From positions 124,001 to 188,000 of the forward strand of contig NC_015731.1 in NCBI RefSeq assembly GCF_000219585.1: DNA of 64,000 nucleotides, written 5' to 3'. A model generated the notes under the pieces. That model did not search any database. It was not told the DNA's origin and saw only the letters and a program-made list of their open reading frames with translations. Shown in pieces: positions 36,018 to 44,824 of the stretch; within the stretch, counting starts at the first letter, position 1; each line of letters opens with the position of its first letter. Position numbers and translations under genes: made by a program. Source of the stretch: Nitrosomonas sp. Is79A3 (GTDB lineage: Bacteria > Pseudomonadota > Gammaproteobacteria > Burkholderiales > Nitrosomonadaceae).

Positions 36018-38591
36018 TCAACCTAATGCTATACGATTATTAATTTGCCCAAGTGACTGCTCAACTTGATCAACCAAAATAAGACATAATTCACCATCCT
36101 GCAAATTGGATAGCGCCGCATCAATTGCAATTGCCTCTCCAATTATTTCACTTATTTTTTGAGTACGTCTGGCATTACCCAAACCTTCACGCAATAATGT
36201 CAGTACCTCTCCATCTGCGCGACCGCGCTGACATTGATCTTGATAAAGTACTACTTCATCAAATGCATCACCAAGAATTCTTGTCTGTTCACGGATATCT
36301 TCATCACGCCGGTCCCCAGCTGCACTAATAACTACTGAGCGCTTCTTTGATGGAATATTGTCAATGGCGCTTACAAGTGCCTGTATCGCATCAGGATTGT
36401 GTCCGTAATCAGCGATCAATGTAGCGTTGCGGTAATTGAAAAGGTTAAAGCGGCCTGGCGCGGTCTGTATATTGCTTAGAAAACCGGCTACACCGGCATA
36501 GATAACCGCCCAATCCAATCCAAGTGCCCAACCGGCCCCAACAGCAGCCATCACATTTTCTATTTGAAAGTTGATGCTGCCATTCTTTGTCAGTGGAATT
36601 TCGTTCAAGGGTATCCGGTATTCATTACTTTCTCCTGTAGCGACGATATACCCATCTTTTACATAGATCACACGTTTATGCTGTGCATGGTGCATTGCAA
36701 GCACAGGATGATGGTTATCACGCGCAAAGAAAATCACTGAACCAGGACAATAATCAGCCATACTGGCGACGAGTGGGTCAGCGGCATTGAGCACAGCAAA
36801 ACCGGTACCGGGTGTTACATTCTGTACAACGATGCGTTTAACTGCGGCCAGTTCTTCCGCAGTGTTGACATATGCCATGCCAAGATGATCGCCCATACCA
36901 ATATTGGTTACAACAGCAACGTGGCAGCGATCAAATCCCAAGCCTTCGCGTAATAATCCGCCACGCGCAGTTTCTAAGACTGCTGCATCGATATCAGGGT
37001 GAAAAAGAATGTTTCTCGCACTTTTTGGACCGCTACAATCTCCAGTATCAATACACTGTTCATCGACGTATACACCATCTGTACACGTAATGCCCACACA
37101 TTTATTATCTTTTTCTAAAATATTGGCAATCAGGCGCGTTGTTGTCGTTTTGCCGTTGGTTCCCGTTACTGCGATCACCGGAATTCGAGCATCCTGTCCA
37201 TGAGGAAACATGTAATCGATGATTGCTTCACCAACGGCGCGTGCTTTACCAAAAGAAGGTTGCAAGTGCATGCGCAAGCCAGGCGCCGCATTAATTTCGA
37301 TAACTCCACCACCTTGATCTTCCAATGAATTCATGACATTGTCGCAAACAACATCAACGCCGCAAATATCCAAACCGACAACTTTTGCAGCTGCAACCAC
37401 ACGCGCCGCCAACTCAGGATGGACATCATCGGTCACATCAGTGGCGGTACCGCCTGTTGATAAGTTGGCATTGTTGCGTAACACAACGCGCATTCCTTTG
37501 ACCGGAATCGATTCGGCCGTTAATCCCTGCGCTGCCAGATGAGCTATAGAAATCTCATCCAGATGAATTTTAGTTAGTGAAGTGACGTGCCCTTCTCCAC
37601 GCATTGGATCGCGATTAATTTGCTCCACCAATTCATAAATGCTATGTACGCCATCACCAATAACTTGTGGAGGATCACGGCGCGCAGCAGCGACCAGCTT
37701 GTTGCCTACGACTAGCATGCGATAATCATGTCCGGGAATATAACGTTCTACCAGGACATTATCACTGATTTCAGCGGCGATCATATAAGCTGTTTTTACT
37801 TGTTCTGCGCTAACAAGATTAACTGTTACGCCTTTACCTTGATTGCTGTCTTTTGGTTTTATTACAACTGGAATACCTATTTCGCAAGCTGCTATCCAAG
37901 CATCTTCAACGTTCTCTACCTCTCGGCCGAGAGGAACTGGTATACCTGCTGCATGCAACAAAGTTTTGGTCAATTCCTTATCCTGAACGATTGCTTCCGC
38001 AACAGCACTGGTCATGTCGCTTTCAGATGCTTGAATACGACGCTGCTTACTACCCCAACCAAATTGCACCAAACTGCCTTCTGTTAAGCGGCGAAACGGA
38101 ATACCGCGAGCGACAGCAGCTTGAACAATAGCACCCGTGCTCGGTCCTAAGCGTATATTTTCGTTGAGCTCACGTAAACGATGTATAGCATCGGTTACAT
38201 CAAAAGCAGTATCTTCAATGGCTGCAATACACAAAGTTTGCGCCAGCTCAAAAGCAAGTTTGCCAATTTTTTCTTCAGTGTAACCGACTATGACGCGATA
38301 GGTATCGGCATCTGGAGTTAAAACGGTACGGCTAAAGGTTATCGGGCAACCTGCTTGAACTTGTAAACCGAGTGTGGCAAATTCAAGTACGTGCGCTATC
38401 GTGACAGCTTCATGATGACCAGCAGGTTGAAGTAAAGCAATCTCAGGGAAATGTTCACGTAATCGTGCTTCAAACCCAGGGATGGCATCAATATTATTTT
38501 CGGATCCATTGCAAACGATAGTAGCTTCAATAGAGGTGTGCTGACTCCATAAATTTGGTCCGCGCAGTGCTCGAATACGCAAAACTTTCAT
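36018..38591 (-). CDS. cphA: Cyanophycin synthetase
   Basis: An 857-residue enzyme that polymerises aspartate and arginine into cyanophycin, a nitrogen and carbon reserve, using ATP. The N-terminal domain is followed by an ATP-grasp domain (about residues 220-475, KPKDSNQGKGVTVN and VLVERYIPGHDYRMLVV) and a Mur-ligase-like domain with P-loop VTGTNGKTTTTRL (about 475-490). The Mur C-terminal domain with DYGHNPDAIQAL is present. All parts look intact. It begins inside the last four bases of cphA' (ATGA overlap), so the two are cotranscribed and probably translationally coupled. Confidence 0.96.
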   Translation of the reverse strand: MKVLRIRALRGPNLWSQHTSIEATIVCNGSENNIDAIPGFEARLREHFPEIALLQPAGHHEAVTIAHVLEFATLGLQVQAGCPITFSRTVLTPDADTYRVIVGYTEEKIGKLAFELAQTLCIAAIEDTAFDVTDAIHRLRELNENIRLGPSTGAIVQAAVARGIPFRRLTEGSLVQFGWGSKQRRIQASESDMTSAVAEAIVQDKELTKTLLHAAGIPVPLGREVENVEDAWIAACEIGIPVVIKPKDSNQGKGVTVNLVSAEQVKTAYMIAAEISDNVLVERYIPGHDYRMLVVGNKLVAAARRDPPQVIGDGVHSIYELVEQINRDPMRGEGHVTSLTKIHLDEISIAHLAAQGLTAESIPVKGMRVVLRNNANLSTGGTATDVTDDVHPELAARVVAAAKVVGLDICGVDVVCDNVMNSLEDQGGGVIEINAAPGLRMHLQPSFGKARAVGEAIIDYMFPHGQDARIPVIAVTGTNGKTTTTRLIANILEKDNKCVGITCTDGVYVDEQCIDTGDCSGPKSARNILFHPDIDAAVLETARGGLLREGLGFDRCHVAVVTNIGMGDHLGMAYVNTAEELAAVKRIVVQNVTPGTGFAVLNAADPLVASMADYCPGSVIFFARDNHHPVLAMHHAQHKRVIYVKDGYIVATGESNEYRIPLNEIPLTKNGSINFQIENVMAAVGAGWALGLDWAVIYAGVAGFLSNIQTAPGRFNLFNYRNATLIADYGHNPDAIQALVSAIDNIPSKKRSVVISAAGDRRDEDIREQTRILGDAFDEVVLYQDQCQRGRADGEVLTLLREGLGNARRTQKISEIIGEAIAIDAALSNLQDGELCLILVDQVEQSLGQINNRIALG

Positions 38592-40918
38592 AGCTTGATT
38601 CCTTGAGTTTGTAATCCAATTGGAAGATTCTGATACTCTGACTTATATTTTTCCTGACTGAAACCAAACGTTTCAATTCCGATACGTATGAGATCAGGAT
38701 CAATACCTAATGCCCATGCAGCTCCGATAGCTGCTAACACATTTTCTATTTCATGCGTGCTATGTTCGCCACTTGCAGCGGGTATTTCCATCAATCTGAC
38801 CAGTGGTAATTCATCAGAACCGGTAACAAGCATGATTGTGTTATTGCGCACTATCACAGCGCGTTTACCTTGCTTGGGACCGGTTCCGTTGATGCGATGT
38901 TGAGTAATTGCTGGTAAGTCTGGGCTAATGCTGAAGAAAATTACTTCACCATGGCACAACTCGGATATCTCAACCAACATTTCTTCCTTGGCATTGAGTA
39001 CTGCAGCGCCGATGGGTAGTTTTACATCTTCTTCCACATCATCGATAGCTGCAGCTGTTGGTGTAACTACATCAACTTGTGTGCGCAGTACAGTAAAAAC
39101 CTGTTTCAGCGTTTCGATTCCATAACGGCCAAAATGACAGGCTGGATCAACATTGGTGATGACGCCGATCTGGCAACTGTCGTATACCAATCCTTCGTTT
39201 AGTATGGCTTCAAAGCCATTCTCAAGCACTGCGGCTTCGACAGTCGGATTCATCAGTGTACGGTTAGCTGCCGCCCAATTGGCACTGTTGTTTTTATCAA
39301 TTTGCCTGTAATCCTGATAAAGACCATTGCTGCATGCCAAGCCAGTTTGTTTACCTGAAAGAATAAGTAATCTGGCAACAAGATAAGCGACTGCTGTCTT
39401 GCCATAACTGCCCGTAATTCCCACAATAGGAATGCGACCGTTATCTTGATTTGGAAATAAATGATCAACTATGGCTTTTCCAACGGGTCGCGGTTTGCCC
39501 ACTGCCGGTTTAATATGCATCAGCAAACTTGGACCGGCATTTACCTCTACAATGGCGCCATTTTGTGCGCTCAGTGGGCGTGATATGTCGCTGGTCACCA
39601 GATCAATACCGGCAATATCCAGACCAATGATACGTGCAGCAAGTGACGCGATGGATGCAGTACTTGGGTGAACTTGATCTGTTACATCAAATGCGTGGTT
39701 ACCATTACGCTGAATCAGAACTTTGATGCCACTAGGTACAATTGAATCACTATGATAGCCTTGGTGGGCAATCTCCATTTGAGCTGCATTATCCAGACGA
39801 ATTAGATTTAGCGGATGATCTTCCGTTGATCCACGGCGAGGATCAGAATTGATTTGAGATTCGATTAATTCAGCTATAGTTGAAGCGCCATCCCCGATTA
39901 CTGATACCGAGTCGCCTTGCGTAGCAGCTATGAGCCGTCCGCCAACAATTAACAAGCGATGTTCAATACCTGCAATATAGCGTTCAACTAATACTTCCGT
40001 GCCTTCTTTTAAGGCCATGTGATAAGCCGATTCAATTTCTTCGCGGCTGCTTAATTCAATAAAAACGCCGCGCCCATGGTTTCCATCGCAAGGCTTTACG
40101 ACTACCGGCATACCAATGTCATTAGCTACTTCCCAGGCTGCTTCAGCGCTGTCAACGATGCGTCCTTCTGGGACAGGTACGCCACAAGATTGTAATAATG
40201 CTTTTGTCAAATCCTTATCACGAGAAATACTTTCTGCAATAGCCGGCGTACGATCTGTCTCAGCGGTCCAGATGTGCCGGGAACGAGCACCATATCCCAG
40301 TTGCACAAGATTTCCCTTGGTAAGGAGCCGGGTGGCAGGAATATTGCGTGCGACAGCAGCATCTACAATACAAGCTGTAGAAGGACCAAGCCAGAGTGAA
40401 TCAACCAAATCCCGAAGATGTCTGATGGTACCTTCAACATCATACGATGGGCTGTGAGATTGCTGGAAGTTCATTGCTGCCAGTACTAATTCACGCGCAG
40501 CATACAAAGCAGATCGTGTAATTTCTGCATGCCAGGCACTTAATGCAACCTTATATACACCGCGTACTGAGGTTTCACGGGCTCTGCCAAAACCGCCGCG
40601 CATTCCAGCCAGATTTTGCAGTTCCAATGTTACATGTTCAAGAATATGGCATGGCCACGTACCTTCCTTTACACGGCGTAAAAAACCGCCGCGTTCTTCA
40701 TAACTGCAGCGGTGTTCGATCAGTGACGGAAGCCATTCAGACAATCGCTCATAAAAGCCTGGAATCGTATCAGAAGGAAAATCTTCAAGTTCGCCAATAT
40801 CAACCGTTGCCTCGAGAGCAGGGTAATACGTCCAAATATTTGGACCATTCAAGTGCTTGATTTCAAGAAGCTCAATATCTTTAGCACTATTGCAATTTAG
40901 TTTTGAGCAGTCGGACAT
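38588..40918 (-). CDS. Second cyanophycin synthetase-like protein (CphA')
   Basis: A 776-residue paralogue of CphA lying upstream in the same operon. The N-terminal and ATP-grasp domains are well kept (KPCDGNHGRGVFIE, VLVERYIAGIEHRLLIV). The Mur-like P-loop is altered to ITGSYGKTAVAYL, although GKT is retained (about residues 500-512). The protein stops soon after the Mur central domain and lacks the C-terminal domain with the DYGHNP motif seen in CphA. Paired cphA/cphA' genes are known in Nitrosomonas and some other betaproteobacteria. A changed substrate, for example a dipeptide, or a helper role is plausible but inferred. Confidence 0.9.
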   Translation of the reverse strand: MSDCSKLNCNSAKDIELLEIKHLNGPNIWTYYPALEATVDIGELEDFPSDTIPGFYERLSEWLPSLIEHRCSYEERGGFLRRVKEGTWPCHILEHVTLELQNLAGMRGGFGRARETSVRGVYKVALSAWHAEITRSALYAARELVLAAMNFQQSHSPSYDVEGTIRHLRDLVDSLWLGPSTACIVDAAVARNIPATRLLTKGNLVQLGYGARSRHIWTAETDRTPAIAESISRDKDLTKALLQSCGVPVPEGRIVDSAEAAWEVANDIGMPVVVKPCDGNHGRGVFIELSSREEIESAYHMALKEGTEVLVERYIAGIEHRLLIVGGRLIAATQGDSVSVIGDGASTIAELIESQINSDPRRGSTEDHPLNLIRLDNAAQMEIAHQGYHSDSIVPSGIKVLIQRNGNHAFDVTDQVHPSTASIASLAARIIGLDIAGIDLVTSDISRPLSAQNGAIVEVNAGPSLLMHIKPAVGKPRPVGKAIVDHLFPNQDNGRIPIVGITGSYGKTAVAYLVARLLILSGKQTGLACSNGLYQDYRQIDKNNSANWAAANRTLMNPTVEAAVLENGFEAILNEGLVYDSCQIGVITNVDPACHFGRYGIETLKQVFTVLRTQVDVVTPTAAAIDDVEEDVKLPIGAAVLNAKEEMLVEISELCHGEVIFFSISPDLPAITQHRINGTGPKQGKRAVIVRNNTIMLVTGSDELPLVRLMEIPAASGEHSTHEIENVLAAIGAAWALGIDPDLIRIGIETFGFSQEKYKSEYQNLPIGLQTQGIKL

Positions 40919-41143
40919 AAAATTTGAATTAGAAAGAAGAGATGCTATTAACGCTGCTCAAATTAATAGGTTTACAAGAATCCAAACAATTTTCAAATAC
41001 ATTATCCAATTTGTTTTTGATAAACCCGTTTCTTAAACCGCTTTGTGTTCTGTTATCCGAATTGGGTGGGAATGTTGATTAACTGCCATTGGTGCTCAAA
41101 CTAGTTGAAATGCTGCTGCGAACTTGCCATACCTCCCTCGCTA

Positions 41144-42327
41144 GTATAGTGTCTTGTAAATGACTTTACATTATTCTAATTTTGCTTATACTCGAAGCAC
41201 GAACTGTTTTGAGGAGCGAATCATGGTAAAGACAAAGGTTGTCCTTGATGAGGAAGAGAAACGAGAGCTGGATAGGCGGTTACGCGCCAGCACCGTGTCA
41301 GTACGAGATCGGCAGCGCGCACAAATCATTTTGCTGAGGGCTGAAGGGCATACGCAGGAAGCAATCGGTGCGAAAGCCGGAGTGACACGTGTGACCGTGA
41401 GTTATTGGTGTCAGCGTTTTGCCAAGGAACGGTTGGCTGGTCTCACGGATGCGCCTGGACGTGGCCGCAAGCCTTCGTTACCCGATACGGCGGTCAAGAA
41501 AGTGTTGGAGACAGTAACGCGCCCGCCCGCTAATCTGGTGCGCTGGAGTTGCCGTACCATGGCGCAAGCGGCGGGTATTTCGACGGCCAGCGTACAACGC
41601 TTGTGGGCTGCAAACGACATCAAGCCGCACCTGACCCGAACCTTCAAGCTGTCGAACGATGTTCATTTCGAGGAAAAATTCTGGGATGTCATCGGCTTGT
41701 ATCTCAATCCACCGGAAAAAGCGCTGGTGCTGTGTTGCGACGAGAAATCACAATGTCAGTCGCTGGAGCGTACTCAGCCGGGCTTGCCGCTGGGCATCGG
41801 GCATATCAAGACCACAACGCACGATTATATTCGTCATGGAACCTTGACTTTGTTTGCTGCGCTAAACTATCTGGAGGGGAAACTGATCACAACCATCTCC
41901 AAACAACACCGGCATCAGGAATGGCTGGCGTTCCTCAAGAAAATCGAACGGGAAACACCGAAAGATTTGGATATCCATCTGATTGCCGACAATTACGCAA
42001 CCCACAAACATTCCGAGGTAAACGCCTGGCTGGCCAAGCACCCCAGATTCCACATGCACTTCACGCCAACTTCATCCTCATGGCTTAACCTGGTCGAGCG
42101 TTTCTTCCGCGCTCTGACTGACCAGATCGTCAGTGGCAGCTTTACTTCAGTTAAGGAACTGTCAGATAGAATCTTTAACTATTTGGCTGACCGCAATCAA
42201 AATCCCAAACGTTATGTCTGGAATGCCAAGGGCGAAGAAATTTTGCGGAAAATTCAGCGTGCTCGTAACGCCATGATGCAATCGTAGGTCGCTGTTTAAA
42301 TGTATGAGCATTTGAGAGACACTACAC
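41144..42327 (+). mobile_element. IS630-family insertion sequence, complete
   Basis: The element is 1184 bp with matching ends: the left reads GTATAGTGTCTTGTAAATG and the right, on the complementary strand, GTGTAGTGTCTCTCAAATG. TA stands directly outside each end (41142-41143 and 42328-42329), the TA duplication typical of the IS630/Tc1 superfamily. Removing the IS and one TA restores CTCGCTAGCATCG. It sits in the intergenic region between the divergent cphA' and CNNM-type genes. Confidence 0.9.
41223..42287 (+). CDS. IS630 family transposase
   Basis: A 354-residue DDE transposase with an N-terminal helix-turn-helix region (QEAIGAKAGVTRVTVSYWCQRF, with LTDAPGRGRKPSL linking to the next domain) and the catalytic core. 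The three acidic positions lie in LCCDEKSQCQ, DIHLIADNYATHKH and SSWLNLVERFFRAL, as in IS630. The start at 41223 follows GAGGAGCGAATC. It fills the IS630 element and appears intact. Confidence 0.95.
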   Translation: MVKTKVVLDEEEKRELDRRLRASTVSVRDRQRAQIILLRAEGHTQEAIGAKAGVTRVTVSYWCQRFAKERLAGLTDAPGRGRKPSLPDTAVKKVLETVTRPPANLVRWSCRTMAQAAGISTASVQRLWAANDIKPHLTRTFKLSNDVHFEEKFWDVIGLYLNPPEKALVLCCDEKSQCQSLERTQPGLPLGIGHIKTTTHDYIRHGTLTLFAALNYLEGKLITTISKQHRHQEWLAFLKKIERETPKDLDIHLIADNYATHKHSEVNAWLAKHPRFHMHFTPTSSSWLNLVERFFRALTDQIVSGSFTSVKELSDRIFNYLADRNQNPKRYVWNAKGEEILRKIQRARNAMMQS

Positions 42328-42368
42328 TAGCATCGCCAGCAATTAAATGACTACTATAAATGTAAGCA

Positions 42369-42412
42369 ACAAATGTTTGTCCAATTAGTTTTTCTTGTTG
42401 ACAAACATTTGT
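42369..42412. promoter_or_regulatory. Perfect 13-bp inverted repeat upstream of the CNNM-type gene
   Basis: ACAAATGTTTGTC at 42369-42381 is exactly complementary to GACAAACATTTGT at 42400-42412, with 18 bases between. It lies just outside the right end of the IS630 element and about 100 bp before the next gene. It could be an operator, a hairpin terminator blocking read-through, or the remnant of an older element. No T-run follows on the plus strand. Confidence 0.6.
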
Positions 42413-42509
42413 TTGAATCCAAAATAGACAACAACACGTTTTTAGGGTTTTTTACTATTTATCGTTTTTAACGATTTTCATTACAGAATAAAGGTGTTAT
42501 TTGGAAGAC

Positions 42510-43793
42510 ATGTCGTTGCACATCATGCTGATTGCATTGATGTTTTTGTTGATTCTGTCTGGTTTTTTTTCCTTGTCGGAAACCAGCATGATGGCGATTA
42601 ATCGTTATCGCTTGCGGCACCTCGCCAAGCAAGGGCATCGTGGTGCCCGGTTGACGGTAAAATTGCTTGAGAATACGGATCGGTTACTGGGTGTTATTTT
42701 ACTGGGAAATAACTTACTTAACACGGCTTCTGCAACATTGGTGGCTGTCATCATTGCTACTTTCTTTGCCCATGATGACTTTGCATTACTTATTGGAACG
42801 ATAGCCGTTACTTTTGCCATTCTGATATTTAGTGAAATTACGCCAAAAGTCATCGCAGCAGCTTATCCGGAGCGGATTGCTCTTGCGGCAAGTTATGTGT
42901 TAACGCCATTGCTGGCTATTTGCTATCCCATTGTATGGTTCGTTAATTTGTTTGTCAGCGGATTGCTGATTCTGTTTCGATTGAAACCCAAGAAGGGTGA
43001 GCTTGAGCAGAAAATAAGTACGGAAGAACTTAAAACACTGGTATTGGAAGGCGGGCATTTCATACAGCATAAGCACCAAAGCATGCTACTGAACTTGTTT
43101 GATCTTGAAACCATTACGGTTGACGATGTGATCGTGCCACGTAGTCAAATCGAAGCGATTGATTTGAATGCGGATGATGATGTTATCCATACGCAATTGT
43201 TGACTTGTCATCATACCCGTTTACCGATTTACCGCGAACGTATGGATAACATTGTCGGTATTGTTCATGTGCGCAAAGTACTGAACCAAATGCAGGGAGG
43301 AAAAATAACGGCCGCCACACTCGAGAAGGTCATGCGCAAGCCTTATTTTATTCCCTCTGGAACATCATTATTTTCGCAATTGCAGTTATTCCAGGAGAAC
43401 CAGATGCGAGTTGGTTTAGTGGTCGATGAATATGGTGAGTGGATGGGATTGGTTACGCTGGAAGATATAATAGAAGAGATTATCGGAGAATTTACAACAC
43501 AAGCGCCGACTCAAACTAGCACTTTTTTGAAGCAGGAAGATGGTAGTATTATTGTCGAGGGAAGCACCTTATTGCGTGAATTAAATCGCAAACTTAATTT
43601 TCAGTTTCCACTGGACGGTCCAAAAACTTTGAATGGCTTGATATTGGAGTATTTTGAAGATATTCCCGAAGCAGGGACCGGACTTAATATTGCCGGTTAT
43701 CCGATAGAAATCATTCAAACAAAAAACCGGGTTGTGAAAACTGTTAAAATTTTTCCTGTTTCGACAGAGACAGAAGCAAAGAATCTCGAGTAG
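42510..43793 (+). CDS. CNNM/CorC (HlyC/CorC) family membrane protein
   Basis: A 427-residue protein with an N-terminal DUF21/CNNM membrane domain (about residues 1-180; ILSGFFSLSETSMMAINRYRL is the family start), two CBS motifs (about 205-330, VPRSQIEAIDLNADDDV and VGLVVDEYGEWMGLVTLEDIIEEIIGE) and a C-terminal CorC_HlyC domain. Proteins of this type are linked to Mg/Co efflux or divalent-ion homeostasis. The ATG at 42510 is preferred to a TTG three codons earlier. It is transcribed away from cphA'. Confidence 0.9.
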   Translation: MSLHIMLIALMFLLILSGFFSLSETSMMAINRYRLRHLAKQGHRGARLTVKLLENTDRLLGVILLGNNLLNTASATLVAVIIATFFAHDDFALLIGTIAVTFAILIFSEITPKVIAAAYPERIALAASYVLTPLLAICYPIVWFVNLFVSGLLILFRLKPKKGELEQKISTEELKTLVLEGGHFIQHKHQSMLLNLFDLETITVDDVIVPRSQIEAIDLNADDDVIHTQLLTCHHTRLPIYRERMDNIVGIVHVRKVLNQMQGGKITAATLEKVMRKPYFIPSGTSLFSQLQLFQENQMRVGLVVDEYGEWMGLVTLEDIIEEIIGEFTTQAPTQTSTFLKQEDGSIIVEGSTLLRELNRKLNFQFPLDGPKTLNGLILEYFEDIPEAGTGLNIAGYPIEIIQTKNRVVKTVKIFPVSTETEAKNLE

Positions 43794-43876
43794 TTTTTAG
43801 ATTTTCTAGAGATGAGCTATGGGCACTGTGAAGTTTGCACAATAGTTCTATCTAGTTCTATCAAGGGCTATCCAAG

Positions 43877-43906
43877 TTGGACGAGAGTTATAAAAGCAGT
43901 TATCCT
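43877..43906 (+). promoter_or_regulatory. Possible promoter of tRNA-Arg
   Basis: TTGGAC at 43877 and TATCCT at 43901 are spaced 18 bp, followed by the G+C-rich GTCGGCCGG that is typical of stable-RNA promoters. The tRNA begins 38 bp further on. Both boxes are only partial matches to consensus. Confidence 0.35.
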
Positions 43907-43943
43907 GTCGGCCGGTAAATGGCATAACATTTTGTTCATCAAA

Positions 43944-44020
43944 GCGCCCATAGCTCAGCTGGATAGAGTACCGCCCTCCGAAGGCGGGGGTCGCACGTTC
44001 GAATCGTGTTGGGCGCGCCA
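43944..44020 (+). tRNA. tRNA-Arg (anticodon CCG)
   Basis: A 77-nt cloverleaf. The acceptor stem is GCGCCCA with TGGGCGC, the D-arm GCTC..GAGT, the anticodon stem CCGCC with GGCGG around loop CTCCGAA (anticodon CCG), and the T-arm GCACG-TTCGAAT-CGTGT (one G-U pair). The 3' end GCCA is genome-encoded. It reads CGG codons for arginine. Confidence 0.96.
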
Positions 44021-44202
44021 ATAGCTATATCGTTTTTTCAACGCATCGCCTTGATTCTCACAACGTAACTTTCATTACTTGAAGCACTACAAGGTATACT
44101 TACAAAAGTACGAAATTTGTAGTTTGCACGTCACATTGCTATCAATTCGCTAGTGCATATCCTATCATTCGTGCCTTATCTGAACTTATAGAACATATTG
44201 GG

Positions 44203-44802
44203 ATGTTTACTGGAATCATACAAGCAGTGGGTGAAATAAAACAGATTCAGCCTGTCCAGGGGCACAGCGATAACGGATTGTCGCTAGGTATTTCCGCCGG
44301 GAAAATGGATCTGAGTGATGTCATGGCGGGTGACAGTATTGCTGTGAATGGTGTTTGCCTTACGGTTACGACGTTAACCGGCGGCCTGTTCACAGTAGAT
44401 GTTTCGCAGGAAACGCTCAGCTGTATACAGGGGCTGGATCAGGTTGGTATGCGCGTTAATCTGGAGAAAGCCATGCGTTTATCTGACCGATTGGGTGGAC
44501 ATCTGGTCAGTGGTCATGTGGATGCTACTGGAACAGTGGTTAAATTTGAGCCTATCGGGGAGAGTTTTGTATTGATCATTCAAGCGCCAGAATCAATATC
44601 GCGATATCTTACCCATAAAGGCTCTATTACTGTCAATGGAGTGAGTCTGACAGTCAATCAGATTGTAGGTAATGAATTTTCAGTTAACCTCATTCCGCAT
44701 ACCTTGGCGGTGACCACGCTACAAGAACTTGCGCCGGGTATGCGTGTGAATCTGGAAACAGACATGCTGGCTCGATATGTGGCAAGATTATTAAATATTT
44801 AA
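44203..44802 (+). CDS. ribE: Riboflavin synthase
   Basis: A 199-residue enzyme converting two 6,7-dimethyl-8-ribityllumazines to riboflavin. It consists of two homologous lumazine-binding barrels: MFTGIIQAVGEI with GDSIAVNGVCLTV in the first half, and HVDATGTV with GSITVNGVSLTVN in the second. It heads a riboflavin operon (ribE-ribB-ribH). The 180 bp between the tRNA and ribE contain no recognisable FMN riboswitch. Confidence 0.96.
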   Translation: MFTGIIQAVGEIKQIQPVQGHSDNGLSLGISAGKMDLSDVMAGDSIAVNGVCLTVTTLTGGLFTVDVSQETLSCIQGLDQVGMRVNLEKAMRLSDRLGGHLVSGHVDATGTVVKFEPIGESFVLIIQAPESISRYLTHKGSITVNGVSLTVNQIVGNEFSVNLIPHTLAVTTLQELAPGMRVNLETDMLARYVARLLNI

Positions 44803-44824
44803 GCTTAACCGGGATTAAACAGAC

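Noticed and set aside
43812..44024. A 70-codon open frame over the tRNA gene
   Set aside because: It reads through a complete tRNA-Arg cloverleaf and has no protein features.
44021..44202. FMN riboswitch upstream of ribE
   Set aside because: None of the conserved FMN-aptamer boxes (such as the GGGG-containing 5' block and CCGGCGGT block) is present.
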